A DNA stretch of 64,000 nt from JABDQW01 sp942492025 (GCA_942492025.1 CALODJ010000009.1:1-64000); one strand, 5' to 3'; positions 17,127 to 26,109 are shown, counted from the stretch's first letter. Numbers and translations are program-made. Notes: a model not told the origin generated them from the letters alone.

Positions 17127-17812
17127 CGTCGTCAGCGTAGCGAGCAAATGGATTGTTCGGAAAATTCCGTTCCATCCACTTGTCAAACGCATAGTGCATA
17201 AATAGATTCGAAAGCAACGGACTGACAACACCACCCTGTGGCGTACCACTGTCTCGCTCTACTAATCTACCATCGGCCTGCTGAAAGGGTGCTTTCAACC
17301 ATCTTTCGATGTATAAGCGCACCCAACGGCAGTCTGTATGCTTGTCTACCGCCCGAAGCAGCAGTGAATGGTCAATCGCATCGAACATACCTTTGATGTC
17401 AAACTCCAACACGTAATCGAACTGCCAGCAGCGTTGACGCGTCACGCCTACCGCTTGCAATGCCGACTTACCAGGTCGGTAGCCATAAGAGTCCGCGTGC
17501 AAATAAGGCTCTACACTCGGCTCGAAGGCCTGTTTGACGACCATCTTGCGCAATACGATCAGCAACGGTTGGTACTCCGAGTGTTCTCTTTCCACCTTGC
17601 GCTTTTGGTATCTCTACCTGCAGCACGGGCGGTGGAAAGTAACTGCCCGAACACAACCGGTTCCACAGCTTGTACAAATTGTTTGCTAGATCTTGTCCAA
17701 AATCCTCCAAGGATTGATGGTCAACACCTGACGCACCGCGGTTAGCCTTAACCTTACGATACGCATCCCATACTGCTCGCTTGGAAATACTAAACGGCTT
17801 TGTCTTAACCAT
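17127..17812 (-). pseudogene. Outer intron reverse transcriptase, 5' exon part, frameshifted
   Basis: N-terminal part of the outer RT, starting at ATG 17812 behind a strong GGGGAGGAG site. MVKTKPFSISKRAVWDAYRK, GASGVDHQSLEDFGQDLA and RTLGVPTVADRIAQ read in one frame. Then an extra base near 17545 shifts the frame (reads DGRQTG instead of MVVKQAFEP), and the rest (SYGYRPGKSALQAV, FDIKGMFDAIDHS, GTPQGGVVSPLLSNLFMHY, RYADD) continues in another. The gene is then interrupted at YADD by the inner intron. The outer intron thus lacks a functional RT. Confidence 0.85.
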
Positions 17813-18422
17813 GAGCTCCTCCCCCTTCGGGTTGACCCATCGCCAAGACAGAATGACGCAACCCCTTCGCTCCACAGACGTTACTCTGCTTCAACACTAC
17901 TACGGGTTGCTCCGCCCCGGTGCGCTGCATCGGTACTCTCATTCTTACGGCGCCAACCGCTTGAATTTCTCCCTTAACATCAGCACGACCGGTTCCCATG
18001 TTCCCTAGAAAAGCCTGATACATCGTCACGCCACCTCCACACCGGACACCGCCCAGCCAATCAACAGGCACTCGCTGAACTTATCCCGGATCACAGTCTA
18101 AGACCCAGTTTTGATGTCAACCGATTTTCATTTCGACACTTCATCAGTGGTTCGCTTGCGCTCGTCTCAATGTATCTCACATGACGCCTTCTTCGACGCC
18201 TTTTCCCTAACGCTCACCACCTCAGCTCTTTACCGAAGCAGCTTAGGGTTGTTTAAAGCCTCCCCCTGCAGAGCGGCTTTGGAGGGCCTACCTCCATCTC
18301 TTCTAGAGTTACAACACTTTCAAAGACCTCCTATCTTGGTTAGTGCCTCATGGCACACAGACTGTGTGAAAACGGACTAAGGGCTGTCAAAATACCCGCA
18401 TCATTGGATGTGCGTATTTTTT

Positions 18423-18755
18423 ATGCGGCACGTTACGGGCGATTCGAGGCAACAGGACACCTTGTTGCCACCCACACTGGACGACTACGTTGATGCCGAT
18501 CACCCCGTACGCGTGATTGATGCCTTTATCGATACATTGGATATGAAGGTGCTGGGTTTTAGTAAGGCAGCGACCCGTGATACAGGGCGTAAACCCTACC
18601 ATCCTGGTGATCTACTGAAGCTTTATATCTACGGGTATCTTAACCAGGTGCGTTCCAGCCGCCGGCTGGAGGAGGAATGTCATCGCAATCTGGAGCTATT
18701 GTGGTTACTGCGACGACTGACACCCGATTTCAATGTATTAAAGGGGTGCCCATAA
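18423..18755 (+). pseudogene. IS1182-family transposase, N-terminal fragment
   Basis: Reads MRHVTGDSRQQDTLLPPTLD, then DYVDADHPVRVIDAFIDTL, GRKPYHPGDLLKLYIYGYLN and SRRLEEECHRNLELLWLLRRLTPDF. This is the DNA-binding/N-terminal domain of IS1182 transposases, which normally continues into a DDE domain. The homology stops abruptly at about 18732, where an inverted-repeat unit begins. The IS left end and its ATG-proximal T-run lie at 18360-18422, and the outer group II intron abuts that end. Confidence 0.85.
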
Positions 18756-18803
18756 GTCGTTATCTGTCAACAGGGCGATAGCGACTTATGGGTGACCCCT
18801 TTA
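18739..18803. repeat. 65-bp inverted-repeat unit (CCCATAAGTCG family)
   Basis: TAAAGGGGTGCCCATAAGTCG and its near-perfect inverse CGACTTATGGGTGACCCCTTTA flank 22 bases. It sits between the IS1182 fragment and the integrase-core fragment. Half-copies of the same arm occur at about 22117, 31519 and 37957. Confidence 0.75.
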
Positions 18804-18848
18804 GCTTATTGGTACTGGTGCAGTTATTGTGGGCTTGCCAGTACGCTC

Positions 18849-19103
18849 AGCCGGGAATGCCTCGACTTTCCGATGTCACTCACGGACAACCACTTGCGTA
18901 TGGTTTTGAAGAACTGGGTACCGCATTACAATCAAGGCCGACCTCACTCCCGCATTGGGTCAGGAATCCTCGATCCGCTAGTCGATTTCCCTGCTACACT
19001 ACAAGCACATCGGCACCGTATTCCATGTCACCTTAAGGTTGCGGGTCATCCTGTCTTGGGTGGATTACATCACGAATATAAGCTGGTACCAAAGACGGCA
19101 TGA
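18849..19103 (+). pseudogene. Integrase-core (rve) transposase, C-terminal fragment
   Basis: SRECLDFPMSLTDNHLRMVL followed by HYNQGRPHSRIGSGILDP and a terminal PVLGGLHHEYKLV is the tail of a common integrase-core transposase (SRECLDF..HLR..L..W..HYN.GRPH pattern). The N-terminal HTH and the first catalytic residues are missing, so this is a remnant. Confidence 0.8.
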
Positions 19104-19195
19104 ATATTTGCGGACCACAGCGGCAAATATAACCTAAATCTTGATAAGGCGATGGAATCGCCATACCAACAAATCGGTACACAGCAGGTTACTTT

Positions 19196-20854
19196 ATGTC
19201 CGAGAATGGTTTAGCACAGATAATTCAAGGAACACCGATCTCACCGGGTCTGGCGCAAGGCCTTATCCATGTGCAACACAGCCTGCTTGGTCCTGTAGAC
19301 GCCCCGGTGGATATAAAACAGAACAACGTCGAAGAAGAGTTTTCGCGTCTTGATGCGGCTACTTCGAGAATCTCGGAGGATCTCGTCGCCTTGGCTACAC
19401 GTGTGGAAAAGGAAATAGATTCCAGACTGGCTGAGGTTTTTGGCGTCCATCAACTCATGCTGAATGATTCCTCCTTGAGAGAGGAACTGAGAAAGGAAAT
19501 CGTGGATAATCTGGTCAACGCGAGCAGTGCTGTGAAGACGGTATTTCTGCGTTGGGAAAAACGCTTCTTGTTGATGGAATCGCAGATAGCCAGGGACAAA
19601 GGCGACGACATGCGGGATATCTCCATACGCCTGCGTAGCGCCCTTGCGGGGATTACGGTGCACCCATTGGACGAGATCCCGGATGGCTGTGTGCTCGCGA
19701 TCTCGCGTTTACTGCCATCTGACACTGTTTTTCTTGCTGGCCGACCCACTGCAGCTGTGCTTCTTGAATATGGGAGTACGGGTTCTCATGCGGCGCTGTT
19801 TGCACGCGAAATGGGCCTGCCATGTGTTTCAGGGTTCGCTGATATCCTGAATGTAATGCCTCATGGTGCGTTGGCACTGGTAGATGCTGATGCTGGCATT
19901 GTCACGCTTCGTCCCCGGAACGAACAGAAAGTCATCTTCCAAAAAAAGGCCGCTGACAAAGAGCATGAGTATAGCCTGGCACGATCGCGCGCAATGGGTC
20001 CTGCAGTCACAAAAGATGGTGTCACCATCTCCGTACTTGCCAATGTGGGTTGCAGCGCTGATACAGAAAAAGCGATGTTGAACGGTGCAGAGGGCGTTGG
20101 TTTGTACCGGTTGGAGCAAGCCTACCTGGGCCGTGTGGTACCGCCCGATAGCGATGAGCTCCTTAATGAGATGCGGCAGACACTGAACGCGGCGAAGGGC
20201 TGTACTGTCGATGTGCGGCTGCTGGATATTGGTTCCGATAAACCCTTGCCCTTTATAGGGTTCATGGCGGAAACGAATCCCTCCCTGGGCCGTCGCGGCA
20301 TCCGCTTTCTGCGCGAGTACCCCGAGCTTTTGAAGACACAGCTGCGGGCCGTGCTGGAACTTGCCAGCGAATTTGACGTGCGTGTGCTGGTCCCCATGGT
20401 GACGCTGCCGGATGATGTTTCGGTTGTGGAAGCGTGCCTCGCTCAACTCTGTTTAGAGCTGAAGATCTCTCCTCCACCCGGGTTGGGAGCGATGATTGAG
20501 ACGCCAGCCGCCGCACTTGCAGCGCAAGCGATTGTTAAGCATGTTGACTTTCTGAGCTTCGGCACCAACGACCTGACTCAATTTGCATTTGCAGCGGACC
20601 GGGAGAATGCAGCGGTGGAACACTATTACAAGGATGCTTCGGATGTCATATTCAGATTGTTGAGGCTGACGCACGATGATGTACCCGATGTTCCCCTTTC
20701 CTTGTGCGGCGAGCTTGCAGGTCGGCCGGAGCACATTCCCAGGCTCCTCCAGTGCGGGATAAGAACATTCAGTATCGCTGCACCATTGATTCCGATAATC
20801 AAAGAGACTATTCGAAATTCCTGGTGCTCAGCACCCTTGAAACGCAACCAATGA
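19196..20854 (+). CDS. ptsI: PTS enzyme I (phosphoenolpyruvate-protein phosphotransferase)
   Basis: Cytosolic enzyme of 552 aa (E. coli EI has 575). It has an N-terminal helical/swivelling domain with the phospho-accepting histidine in GSTGSHAALFAR (about H198), then a PEP-binding TIM barrel with LLDIGSDKPLP, SLGRRGIRFLREYPELLKTQ, FGTNDLTQF and the catalytic cysteine in LSLCGELAG (about C504). It would transfer phosphate from PEP to an HPr-like protein. No GAF domain is present, so it is not PtsP/EI-Ntr. No HPr, EII or regulatory PTS gene lies nearby; IS remnants flank it upstream and an unusual DsrC-family gene follows after about 110 bp. Confidence 0.9.
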   Translation: MSENGLAQIIQGTPISPGLAQGLIHVQHSLLGPVDAPVDIKQNNVEEEFSRLDAATSRISEDLVALATRVEKEIDSRLAEVFGVHQLMLNDSSLREELRKEIVDNLVNASSAVKTVFLRWEKRFLLMESQIARDKGDDMRDISIRLRSALAGITVHPLDEIPDGCVLAISRLLPSDTVFLAGRPTAAVLLEYGSTGSHAALFAREMGLPCVSGFADILNVMPHGALALVDADAGIVTLRPRNEQKVIFQKKAADKEHEYSLARSRAMGPAVTKDGVTISVLANVGCSADTEKAMLNGAEGVGLYRLEQAYLGRVVPPDSDELLNEMRQTLNAAKGCTVDVRLLDIGSDKPLPFIGFMAETNPSLGRRGIRFLREYPELLKTQLRAVLELASEFDVRVLVPMVTLPDDVSVVEACLAQLCLELKISPPPGLGAMIETPAAALAAQAIVKHVDFLSFGTNDLTQFAFAADRENAAVEHYYKDASDVIFRLLRLTHDDVPDVPLSLCGELAGRPEHIPRLLQCGIRTFSIAAPLIPIIKETIRNSWCSAPLKRNQ

Positions 20855-20967
20855 AGCAAGGGTGGCGATAACGGGGTTTTCCCAACTCAGCACGCTTTCG
20901 ACTCCGCTTGTCAGGTTTCAGAAAGGAGGGCTAGCTAGCCCGCATATAATGAACCAAGGACAGCACC

Positions 20968-21339
20968 ATGACACAATTTCTAAGCAATGCTCAGGATTTC
21001 GAGACATTCAGTCTATACGTCAGTATCCGCCAGGCAGAACTGAGTGCCCAGGACTGGAATCGGGATAAATCCGCAGGTCTGGCCCAGAATGAAGGTATCA
21101 GCCTGACCGATGAACACTGGACAGTGATTTCTTATCTGCGCAATTCCTATATCGAATACGGACTGCCGAGATTTGCCAGGACGACGGCCAGGGCTCTCAG
21201 TCGGAAATTCTTCGCCCAGGGTGGAAGCAAGTACTTGTATGGCCTTTTTGCCGGGGGCCCGGTTACGCAAGGCAGCCGCCTTGCCAACCTGCGCACACCC
21301 GCAAGCGCCACCGACGTTTCGTTTGGCACCAGCTATTGA
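20968..21339 (+). CDS. DsrC/TusE-family protein lacking redox cysteines (RspA-like)
   Basis: Small protein of 123 aa. The core DWNRDKSAGLAQNEGISLTD, then EHWTVISYLRNSYIEYGLPR and GGPVTQGSRLANLRTP follow the DsrC/TusE fold. In DsrC the C-terminal arm carries two cysteines (QACKIAGLPKPTGC pattern); here both positions are replaced (QGSRLANL, PASATDVSFGTSY), so it cannot carry sulfur in the usual way. Cysteine-free members of the family have been called RspA and proposed to be regulatory. The start ATG has AAGGA upstream. It may be co-transcribed with the enzyme I gene. Confidence 0.75.
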   Translation: MTQFLSNAQDFETFSLYVSIRQAELSAQDWNRDKSAGLAQNEGISLTDEHWTVISYLRNSYIEYGLPRFARTTARALSRKFFAQGGSKYLYGLFAGGPVTQGSRLANLRTPASATDVSFGTSY

Positions 21340-21761
21340 AAAGTACAGATTCGGAATGCACGAAGAAACATTCCGTCGGTCACTCAAATTGCTCGCCGGC
21401 CACTCAAGTTCATCGACTGTCATCATTGATTGTCTGATATAAGCCTAAATTGACGCACACTATTAAGTCGGCGGTCACGGTCAGTGTTGCTGAAGTGAGA
21501 CAGCAGTGAGCCAAACCCCTTTAATCTCGTTCGCTTTTTTGGCAAACCACTATATTTCAATAGTTGTTTCAAATAGGCACAAAGTAAAGAGAACAAGTGT
21601 ATCTTTGTGTGAATGATCAGCCTATAGTGGTATCAAGCCGAGGTAATACCTCATCAGGTAAACAGAATCCCGATCGTCCTGCTCTTGCCAAACTGTCGTT
21701 TTCTTCTGCCTTTAGTCAAGTATTAGATGTTTCAAATGTATTAATTACCCAGGACCATATT
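21340..21761. other. Intergenic stretch, no gene seen
   Basis: About 420 bp between the DsrC-like gene and the next small gene. The frame upstream of 21762 is open back to a GTG at 21597, but the first 55 codons look unlike coding sequence. I see no repeat. Confidence 0.4.
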
Positions 21762-22088
21762 ATGGACAACAAATTATCGACCAAATCCAATGTAGTTAAA
21801 CCAGTGTTTAACTTTGTTGGGCCTTTGAAGAGTGTTAGTGATGTTCAGTTTCGCGATCAAACACAAAGTCGTCGGTTGCATGAGCCAAGCAGTATCACCA
21901 GTCATACAGACCCGGTAACAGGTAATGACGTTTTAGGCACCGAGGGCCGTCCATTTGTTAAGGATGGTATTATGACTGTCTATTTTGAGTCTGAAGTAAC
22001 ACGTCAAATATACCTCGATACTCCAACAAATCACCCTGTCAGTATCCTCAATAATGTAGTCAAGGCAGACGATGATCGGGGCGGATGA
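21762..22088 (+). CDS. Hypothetical protein (108 aa)
   Basis: Reads MDNKLSTKSNVVKPVFNFVG... and ends NVVKADDDRGG. It is soluble and polar, with no signal peptide and no recognisable family. The ATG is preceded by CCAGGA at good distance, and a palindrome just behind the stop can serve as terminator. An in-frame GTG at 21597 would add 55 residues of doubtful coding quality. Confidence 0.5.
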   Translation: MDNKLSTKSNVVKPVFNFVGPLKSVSDVQFRDQTQSRRLHEPSSITSHTDPVTGNDVLGTEGRPFVKDGIMTVYFESEVTRQIYLDTPTNHPVSILNNVVKADDDRGG

Positions 22089-22104
22089 TCAATAATTCGG
22101 TCGG

Positions 22105-22127
22105 CCCCCTTTATTTAATAAAGGGGG
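22105..22127 (+). terminator. Palindromic hairpin behind the hypothetical gene
   Basis: CCCCCTTTATT / AATAAAGGGGG with a minimal loop, followed by GTCGCCCATAAGTCGG, an arm of the CCCATAAGTCG repeat. It could be the repeat end rather than a true terminator. Confidence 0.4.
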
Positions 22128-22237
22128 TCGCCCATAAGTCGGCGACCTGAAGGGGCTGAACACGTCCGAAAATCAGTGCAATAACTGAAATGCAACCCGG
22201 CAGGTCGAGTGTAATTTGGTGGGATCATCGTTATTGC

Positions 22238-22844
22238 TGCTATGAGCGCCAGCTCCCGCCTGGCAAACAAGCTTTAATTTCTATCGAGTCCATTGAACCC
22301 TCATGGAAAGACAAACTCCGGCAGCGTGAAGAACTGGCGCGGATGCTGCCGGAACCGCTCGCGCTGCTAGCCAGGAGATGTATACCGGTCTGGGACGATC
22401 GGGACCGGCTCAATGAGGTGCTTCTGTAAGGCTTCTCGAGCAATACCGTATTGCACCTACCTGTATGTCGTCGACACACACGGTGTGCAGCTCAGCGACC
22501 ATATCAGCCATACCGAGCTCATCCCCGAGCACTTTCACCTCAATCGCGCCGAACGCCCCTATATGAAGGACCCAATGCCGGCGTGAGGTTTCCTGTTGTC
22601 GGACGGCTAAGTCAACCTGGAAGAGCATTGGCCCTCGCCAACAGCACTGCAAGTCGTTGTTTCGGACACAGGCACGCTGGGCAAGCTCGGTGCAGATTTC
22701 GACCTGCGCAGTCTTCCGGTGACCTCAGCGCTTTACCAGGAACCGGACAACTGGCGGCAGGTGAAGGGCGACCCGGCAATCCACGGCAGTTTATCCCGAG
22801 CGGTGAAGTATGTTGGACAGCACACGCAAGATCCCCAGTTTTAA
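22238..22844 (+). pseudogene. PDC (Cache) sensor domain protein, frameshifted remnant
   Basis: Pieces in different frames add up to a recognisable periplasmic-type PDC sensor: REELARMLPEPLALLARRCI, then VDTHGVQLSDHISHTELIPE, LNRAERPYMKD, and after another shift GADFDLRSLPVTSALYQEPD and NWRQVKGDPAIHG. The last piece ends in a natural-looking stop (22842-22844). At least two frameshifts separate the pieces. Intact relatives are PDC sensor domain proteins of gammaproteobacteria; this copy is dead. Confidence 0.75.
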
Positions 22845-23228
22845 CTTGGGTTTAACTAGCTGTATGCGCTCAATGCTTGAGAATTACGAACCAGGCATGG
22901 AAAATGAGAACAGGGACGCTTTCGTCTCTAATGCCAGGGACAGGATAATTGGGAATACCTTCAGATATCTGGGGTTGCAGTAAAATCAAAGGGTTCAGGC
23001 TCATTTACGGACTATGTGGGGTCAGATCAAAAACCCAGGCATAATGCTGCCCAGGATGATCGATTATTGACAAGGCCCTTCAAGGAGGATCTACTACAAA
23101 ACAGGGACAGACTGCGATCCCTGAATCCACCGGTAAGAATTAACGGTCTGTCCCTGGTTATTGGGCGTCGCTCATGGCGAAGCTCCAACAATGTCCCAAT
23201 CAGACTCAATGTAGCCAAAGGATCATTC
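22845..23228. repeat. Gene-free stretch with GGGACAG-type inverted repeat
   Basis: No gene. CAGGGACAGAC (23102-23112) and GTCTGTCCCTG (23146-23156) are perfect inverse arms around 33 bases. GGGGTCAGATC occurs near 23010 and CAGGGACAGG near 22927. These look like remnants of small repeats of the GGGGACAG group. Confidence 0.55.
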
Positions 23229-24662
23229 ATGCGTCAAGCAACCGTAGCCGAACTGGATGCACCGGAACTCGAAGTGTTCGTTTCCCGGAAGTGGGATGAA
23301 GATGTCGTCCCGCGGCTGATCGAGTACATCCATATTCCCTGCAAGTCGCCACACTTTGATGCAGATTGGGCGACGAACGGCCATATCGATGCCGCTGTCA
23401 CGCTGGCAGAGCGGTGGTCGCGCGATCAGCCCATACTCGGGCTGAAAATCGAAGTCGTTCGTCTTGAAGGCCGCACGCCCGTGCTGTTCTTCGAGATTGA
23501 CGGCGAGGCGCCTGGTACCGTGTTGATGTATGGTCACCTCGACAAGCAGCCGGAGATGACTGGCTGGCACGACGGCTTTGGCCCGTGGATACCGGTGCTG
23601 CATGAAGGCAAGCTCTACGGCCGCGGCGGCGCGGACGATGGTTACGCCATCTTCGCGTCATTGCTGGCGTTGTCTGCGTTGAAAGGGCAGGGTGTTGCGC
23701 ATGCGCGTATTGTCGGACTGATCGAAACGTGTGAAGAAAGCGGCAGCTATGACCTGCCGCATTACCTCGACGCATTGAAGTCACGAATCGGCAATGTTGA
23801 TCTCGTCATCGGTCTTGATTCCGGTTGTGGTAACTACGAACAACTATGGGTCACCACCAGCCTGCGTGGCATGGTCGCCGGCACGCTCACAGTGGAGGTG
23901 CTAAACGAGGGCGTGCACTCAGGTGATGCCAGCGGCATCGTGCCGTCGAGCTTTCGCATCGCGCGCTTGCTGCTTGATCGAATCGAAGAGGCGGGGACGG
24001 GCCACATTCTGCCAAACGAGTTTTACTGTGAGATTCCGGTCGAGCGCAGCGAGCAGGCGATGCTCGCAGGCAAGACGCTGGGCGATCCGATGCTGACGCG
24101 TTTTCCGTTTGCCGGCAAGACTGAACCGATGACTCATGATCACGGTCAGGCCGTGCTGAATCGTACGTGGCGACCCTTCCTGTCCGTCGTGGGCGCGGAT
24201 GGATTGCCGGCGATCAAGGATGCCGGCAATGTGTTGCGACCGAAGACTGCATTGAAACTCAGTTTGCGCCTGCCGCCGCTGGTCGACGGTCAGCGCGCCA
24301 CTGAAGACCTGAAGCGTATGCTAGAAGCCGAGCCACCTGAAAATGCCAAAGTTACTTTCGAATCCGACCAGGCTGCCACCGGCTGGCACGCGCCGCCAAC
24401 TGCGCCCTGGTTGAAGGAAGTAGTCGATGCGGCATCGAAACAGTTCTATGGCAAACCGGCGATGATGATGGGCGAGGGCGGTACCATTCCGTTCATGGCA
24501 ATGCTCGGTGATTCGTTTCCAGATGCGCAGTTCCTGATTACCGGCGTGCTCGGTCCGAAGTCGAATGCGCACGGCCCTAACGAGTTTTTGCATATTGCCT
24601 ATGCTAAGAAGCTGACCGCGTGTGTGGCACAGGTGATTGCGGGGCATGCAGCGCGCAATTGA
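23229..24662 (+). CDS. M20 family metallopeptidase (dipeptidase-type)
   Basis: Cytosolic zinc peptidase of 477 aa. VLMYGHLDKQPEM contains the first zinc histidine/aspartate pair, GRGGADDGYAIFASL is the bridging-aspartate motif, ETCEESGSYDLPHYL carries the catalytic glutamate pair, and GVLGPKSNAHGPNEFLHI the distal histidine. A dimerisation domain lies at about 210-350. The family cleaves dipeptides or acylated amino acids; substrate unknown. The start ATG at 23229 was chosen because the further-upstream open frame runs through a repeat. An AAAGGA site lies just upstream. Confidence 0.9.
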   Translation: MRQATVAELDAPELEVFVSRKWDEDVVPRLIEYIHIPCKSPHFDADWATNGHIDAAVTLAERWSRDQPILGLKIEVVRLEGRTPVLFFEIDGEAPGTVLMYGHLDKQPEMTGWHDGFGPWIPVLHEGKLYGRGGADDGYAIFASLLALSALKGQGVAHARIVGLIETCEESGSYDLPHYLDALKSRIGNVDLVIGLDSGCGNYEQLWVTTSLRGMVAGTLTVEVLNEGVHSGDASGIVPSSFRIARLLLDRIEEAGTGHILPNEFYCEIPVERSEQAMLAGKTLGDPMLTRFPFAGKTEPMTHDHGQAVLNRTWRPFLSVVGADGLPAIKDAGNVLRPKTALKLSLRLPPLVDGQRATEDLKRMLEAEPPENAKVTFESDQAATGWHAPPTAPWLKEVVDAASKQFYGKPAMMMGEGGTIPFMAMLGDSFPDAQFLITGVLGPKSNAHGPNEFLHIAYAKKLTACVAQVIAGHAARN

Positions 24663-24745
24663 TATTTGCGCGAAAAAGGAGAGAGGGATCAAGTATTCCA
24701 GTTGGTTAAACAATAACTCTTTCGTCACCTTTGTTGAAATTAATC

Positions 24746-25456
24746 ATGTTCGATATAGATAACTGGCAAGCTGCGCTGGCCAACGGATTTGAGCTGCGAA
24801 GTTCTGGTACTACCGGCGAGCCTAAACGCATCTTTCAGACACCGGCGAAATTACTGGCAGCAAACAAGGTTGCTGTCGCCGCACAGAACATCACTGCACA
24901 AAGCCGGATATTGACTGTCTGCCGTATGACACATGCCGGTGGGCTGCTGGCGCAATCTCTGCCGGCATGGAGTGTGCATGCCCATGTCGAGATAAAGCCG
25001 TTTAACGCCTTTAGTTTCTGGCGGGATATAAAAGGATACACGCACACCCATCTCACCCCGATGCATTGCAAGTTGTTGATGCAGACCAAAAATTTCAGCA
25101 CTCTGGATCTGGGGGGTGCATTCGTTACCTGTGGCAGTGACAATGTGACATTTGACATTATCGAGACATTTGTTGAGCGTGGTGCCGTGTTTATGTGTAA
25201 CTGGGGTATGACTGAGATCGGCCCTATCACTATCAATACTGTTTTTGACACGCTGGATAAAGTCAAACAGTATCGCGAACAGGCTCTGGCCGATGGCACT
25301 TTACTGGGCGACCGGTATTTTTGTGAATACAAAATTATTGATGATGAGCTCTGGGTACGTGGTGACGTGTGCGTATATGAAGACTGGTTTAATACGCATG
25401 ATCTGGTTGCGCTCAATGAGGAGGGCGCGATGTATCATCTGGGGCGGCGTCAATAA
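24746..25456 (+). CDS. Short AMP-binding (adenylate-forming) protein
   Basis: 236-aa protein with adenylation motifs: P-loop-like ELRSSGTTGEPKRIFQTPAK (about 16-35), CNWGMTEIGP (A5 motif, about 150) and THDLVALNEEGAMYHLGRRQ (A7 region) at the very end. It resembles the catalytic core of acyl-CoA synthetases such as o-succinylbenzoate-CoA ligase, but lacks the usual N-terminal half of the large domain and the mobile C-terminal lid domain. The frame is intact, so it may be a natural short form rather than a truncation. I chose the ATG at 24746; a TTG at 24731 is also in frame. Confidence 0.65.
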   Translation: MFDIDNWQAALANGFELRSSGTTGEPKRIFQTPAKLLAANKVAVAAQNITAQSRILTVCRMTHAGGLLAQSLPAWSVHAHVEIKPFNAFSFWRDIKGYTHTHLTPMHCKLLMQTKNFSTLDLGGAFVTCGSDNVTFDIIETFVERGAVFMCNWGMTEIGPITINTVFDTLDKVKQYREQALADGTLLGDRYFCEYKIIDDELWVRGDVCVYEDWFNTHDLVALNEEGAMYHLGRRQ

Positions 25457-25626
25457 TCATGGAGATCCAGGTATAAATATGCAAATCCGGGGACAGTATG
25501 AACCGCCCCAATTATTTAAGTCACTCAGATATGGGGGTTAGATGAAATCTATTACCCTTGCAGCTTGGTTGATTAATAATTCCCTCGTTTCCTCTAACCA
25601 GTGAATAAAGCCAGTACGGGTGCCCT

Positions 25627-26109
25627 GTGCAATCATCGCTTGAACAACTGATGAGTCATTTTGCCGATGCGGGCACGGTGGAATGGATTGGCATAAGGCC
25701 AGGTAAAAAAGCGGCTTTGATTTCGGTGAATAACGTGATGTTGGATCCGTCGTACGGCTTACACGGCGATCATTATGCGGGCCGTTCGGGTAAGCGGCAG
25801 GTGACGCTGATTCAAGCAGAACATCTACCCGCTATTGCATGCATGATGCACAGGGAACGCGTGACCGCTGATCAATTGCGACGCAATATTGTTGTCAGTG
25901 GGCTCAACCTGTTGGCGCTAAAGAACAAGTCGTTTCAACTTGGTGAAGCGATTCTGGAGTATACGGGGGCTTGTCACCCTTGTTCTCGAATGGAAACCAC
26001 ATTGGGCTTTGGGGGCTACAATGCGATGCGGGGTCATGGGGGTATCACTGCGCGTGTTGTGCATGCCGGCATGGTTAACGTGGGTGATGCGTGCATAGTG
26101 GTTCAATAG
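25627..26109 (+). CDS. MOSC domain protein
   Basis: 160-aa protein with a MOSC (molybdenum cofactor sulfurase C-terminal) domain: GLHGDHYAGRSGKRQVTLIQ, RRNIVVSGLNLLALK, TGACHPCSRMETTLGFGGYN and AMRGHGGITARVV with the conserved cysteine in the CHPCSRME stretch. Stand-alone MOSC proteins are thought to handle sulfur transfer or bind molybdenum cofactor, but the role of this small type is not established. It starts at GTG (25627), with an in-frame ATG at 25651 as an alternative. Confidence 0.85.
   Translation: MQSSLEQLMSHFADAGTVEWIGIRPGKKAALISVNNVMLDPSYGLHGDHYAGRSGKRQVTLIQAEHLPAIACMMHRERVTADQLRRNIVVSGLNLLALKNKSFQLGEAILEYTGACHPCSRMETTLGFGGYNAMRGHGGITARVVHAGMVNVGDACIVVQ

Larger units (their letters stand above)
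14619..18358 (-). mobile_element. Outer group II intron, interrupted by a second group II intron
   Basis: On the minus strand the intron starts GTGTGCCATGAGG at 18358 and ends CTACTCAC at 14619. Between these lie the intron RNA domains (18358 to about 17820), a reverse transcriptase gene and domain V/VI. Without the inner intron (15258-17126) it is 1871 bp, almost the same as the inner intron (1869 bp), and both share the GTGTGCC start, a 34-nt domain V and an A-C end. The 5' exon (TTTTCACACAGTCT) looks like the end of the adjacent IS1182 remnant. Confidence 0.85.

Noticed and set aside
16548..17201. 217-codon plus-strand frame over the group II intron
   Set aside because: Covers intron RNA domains and the RT start in antisense; Pro/Ser/Leu-rich noise.
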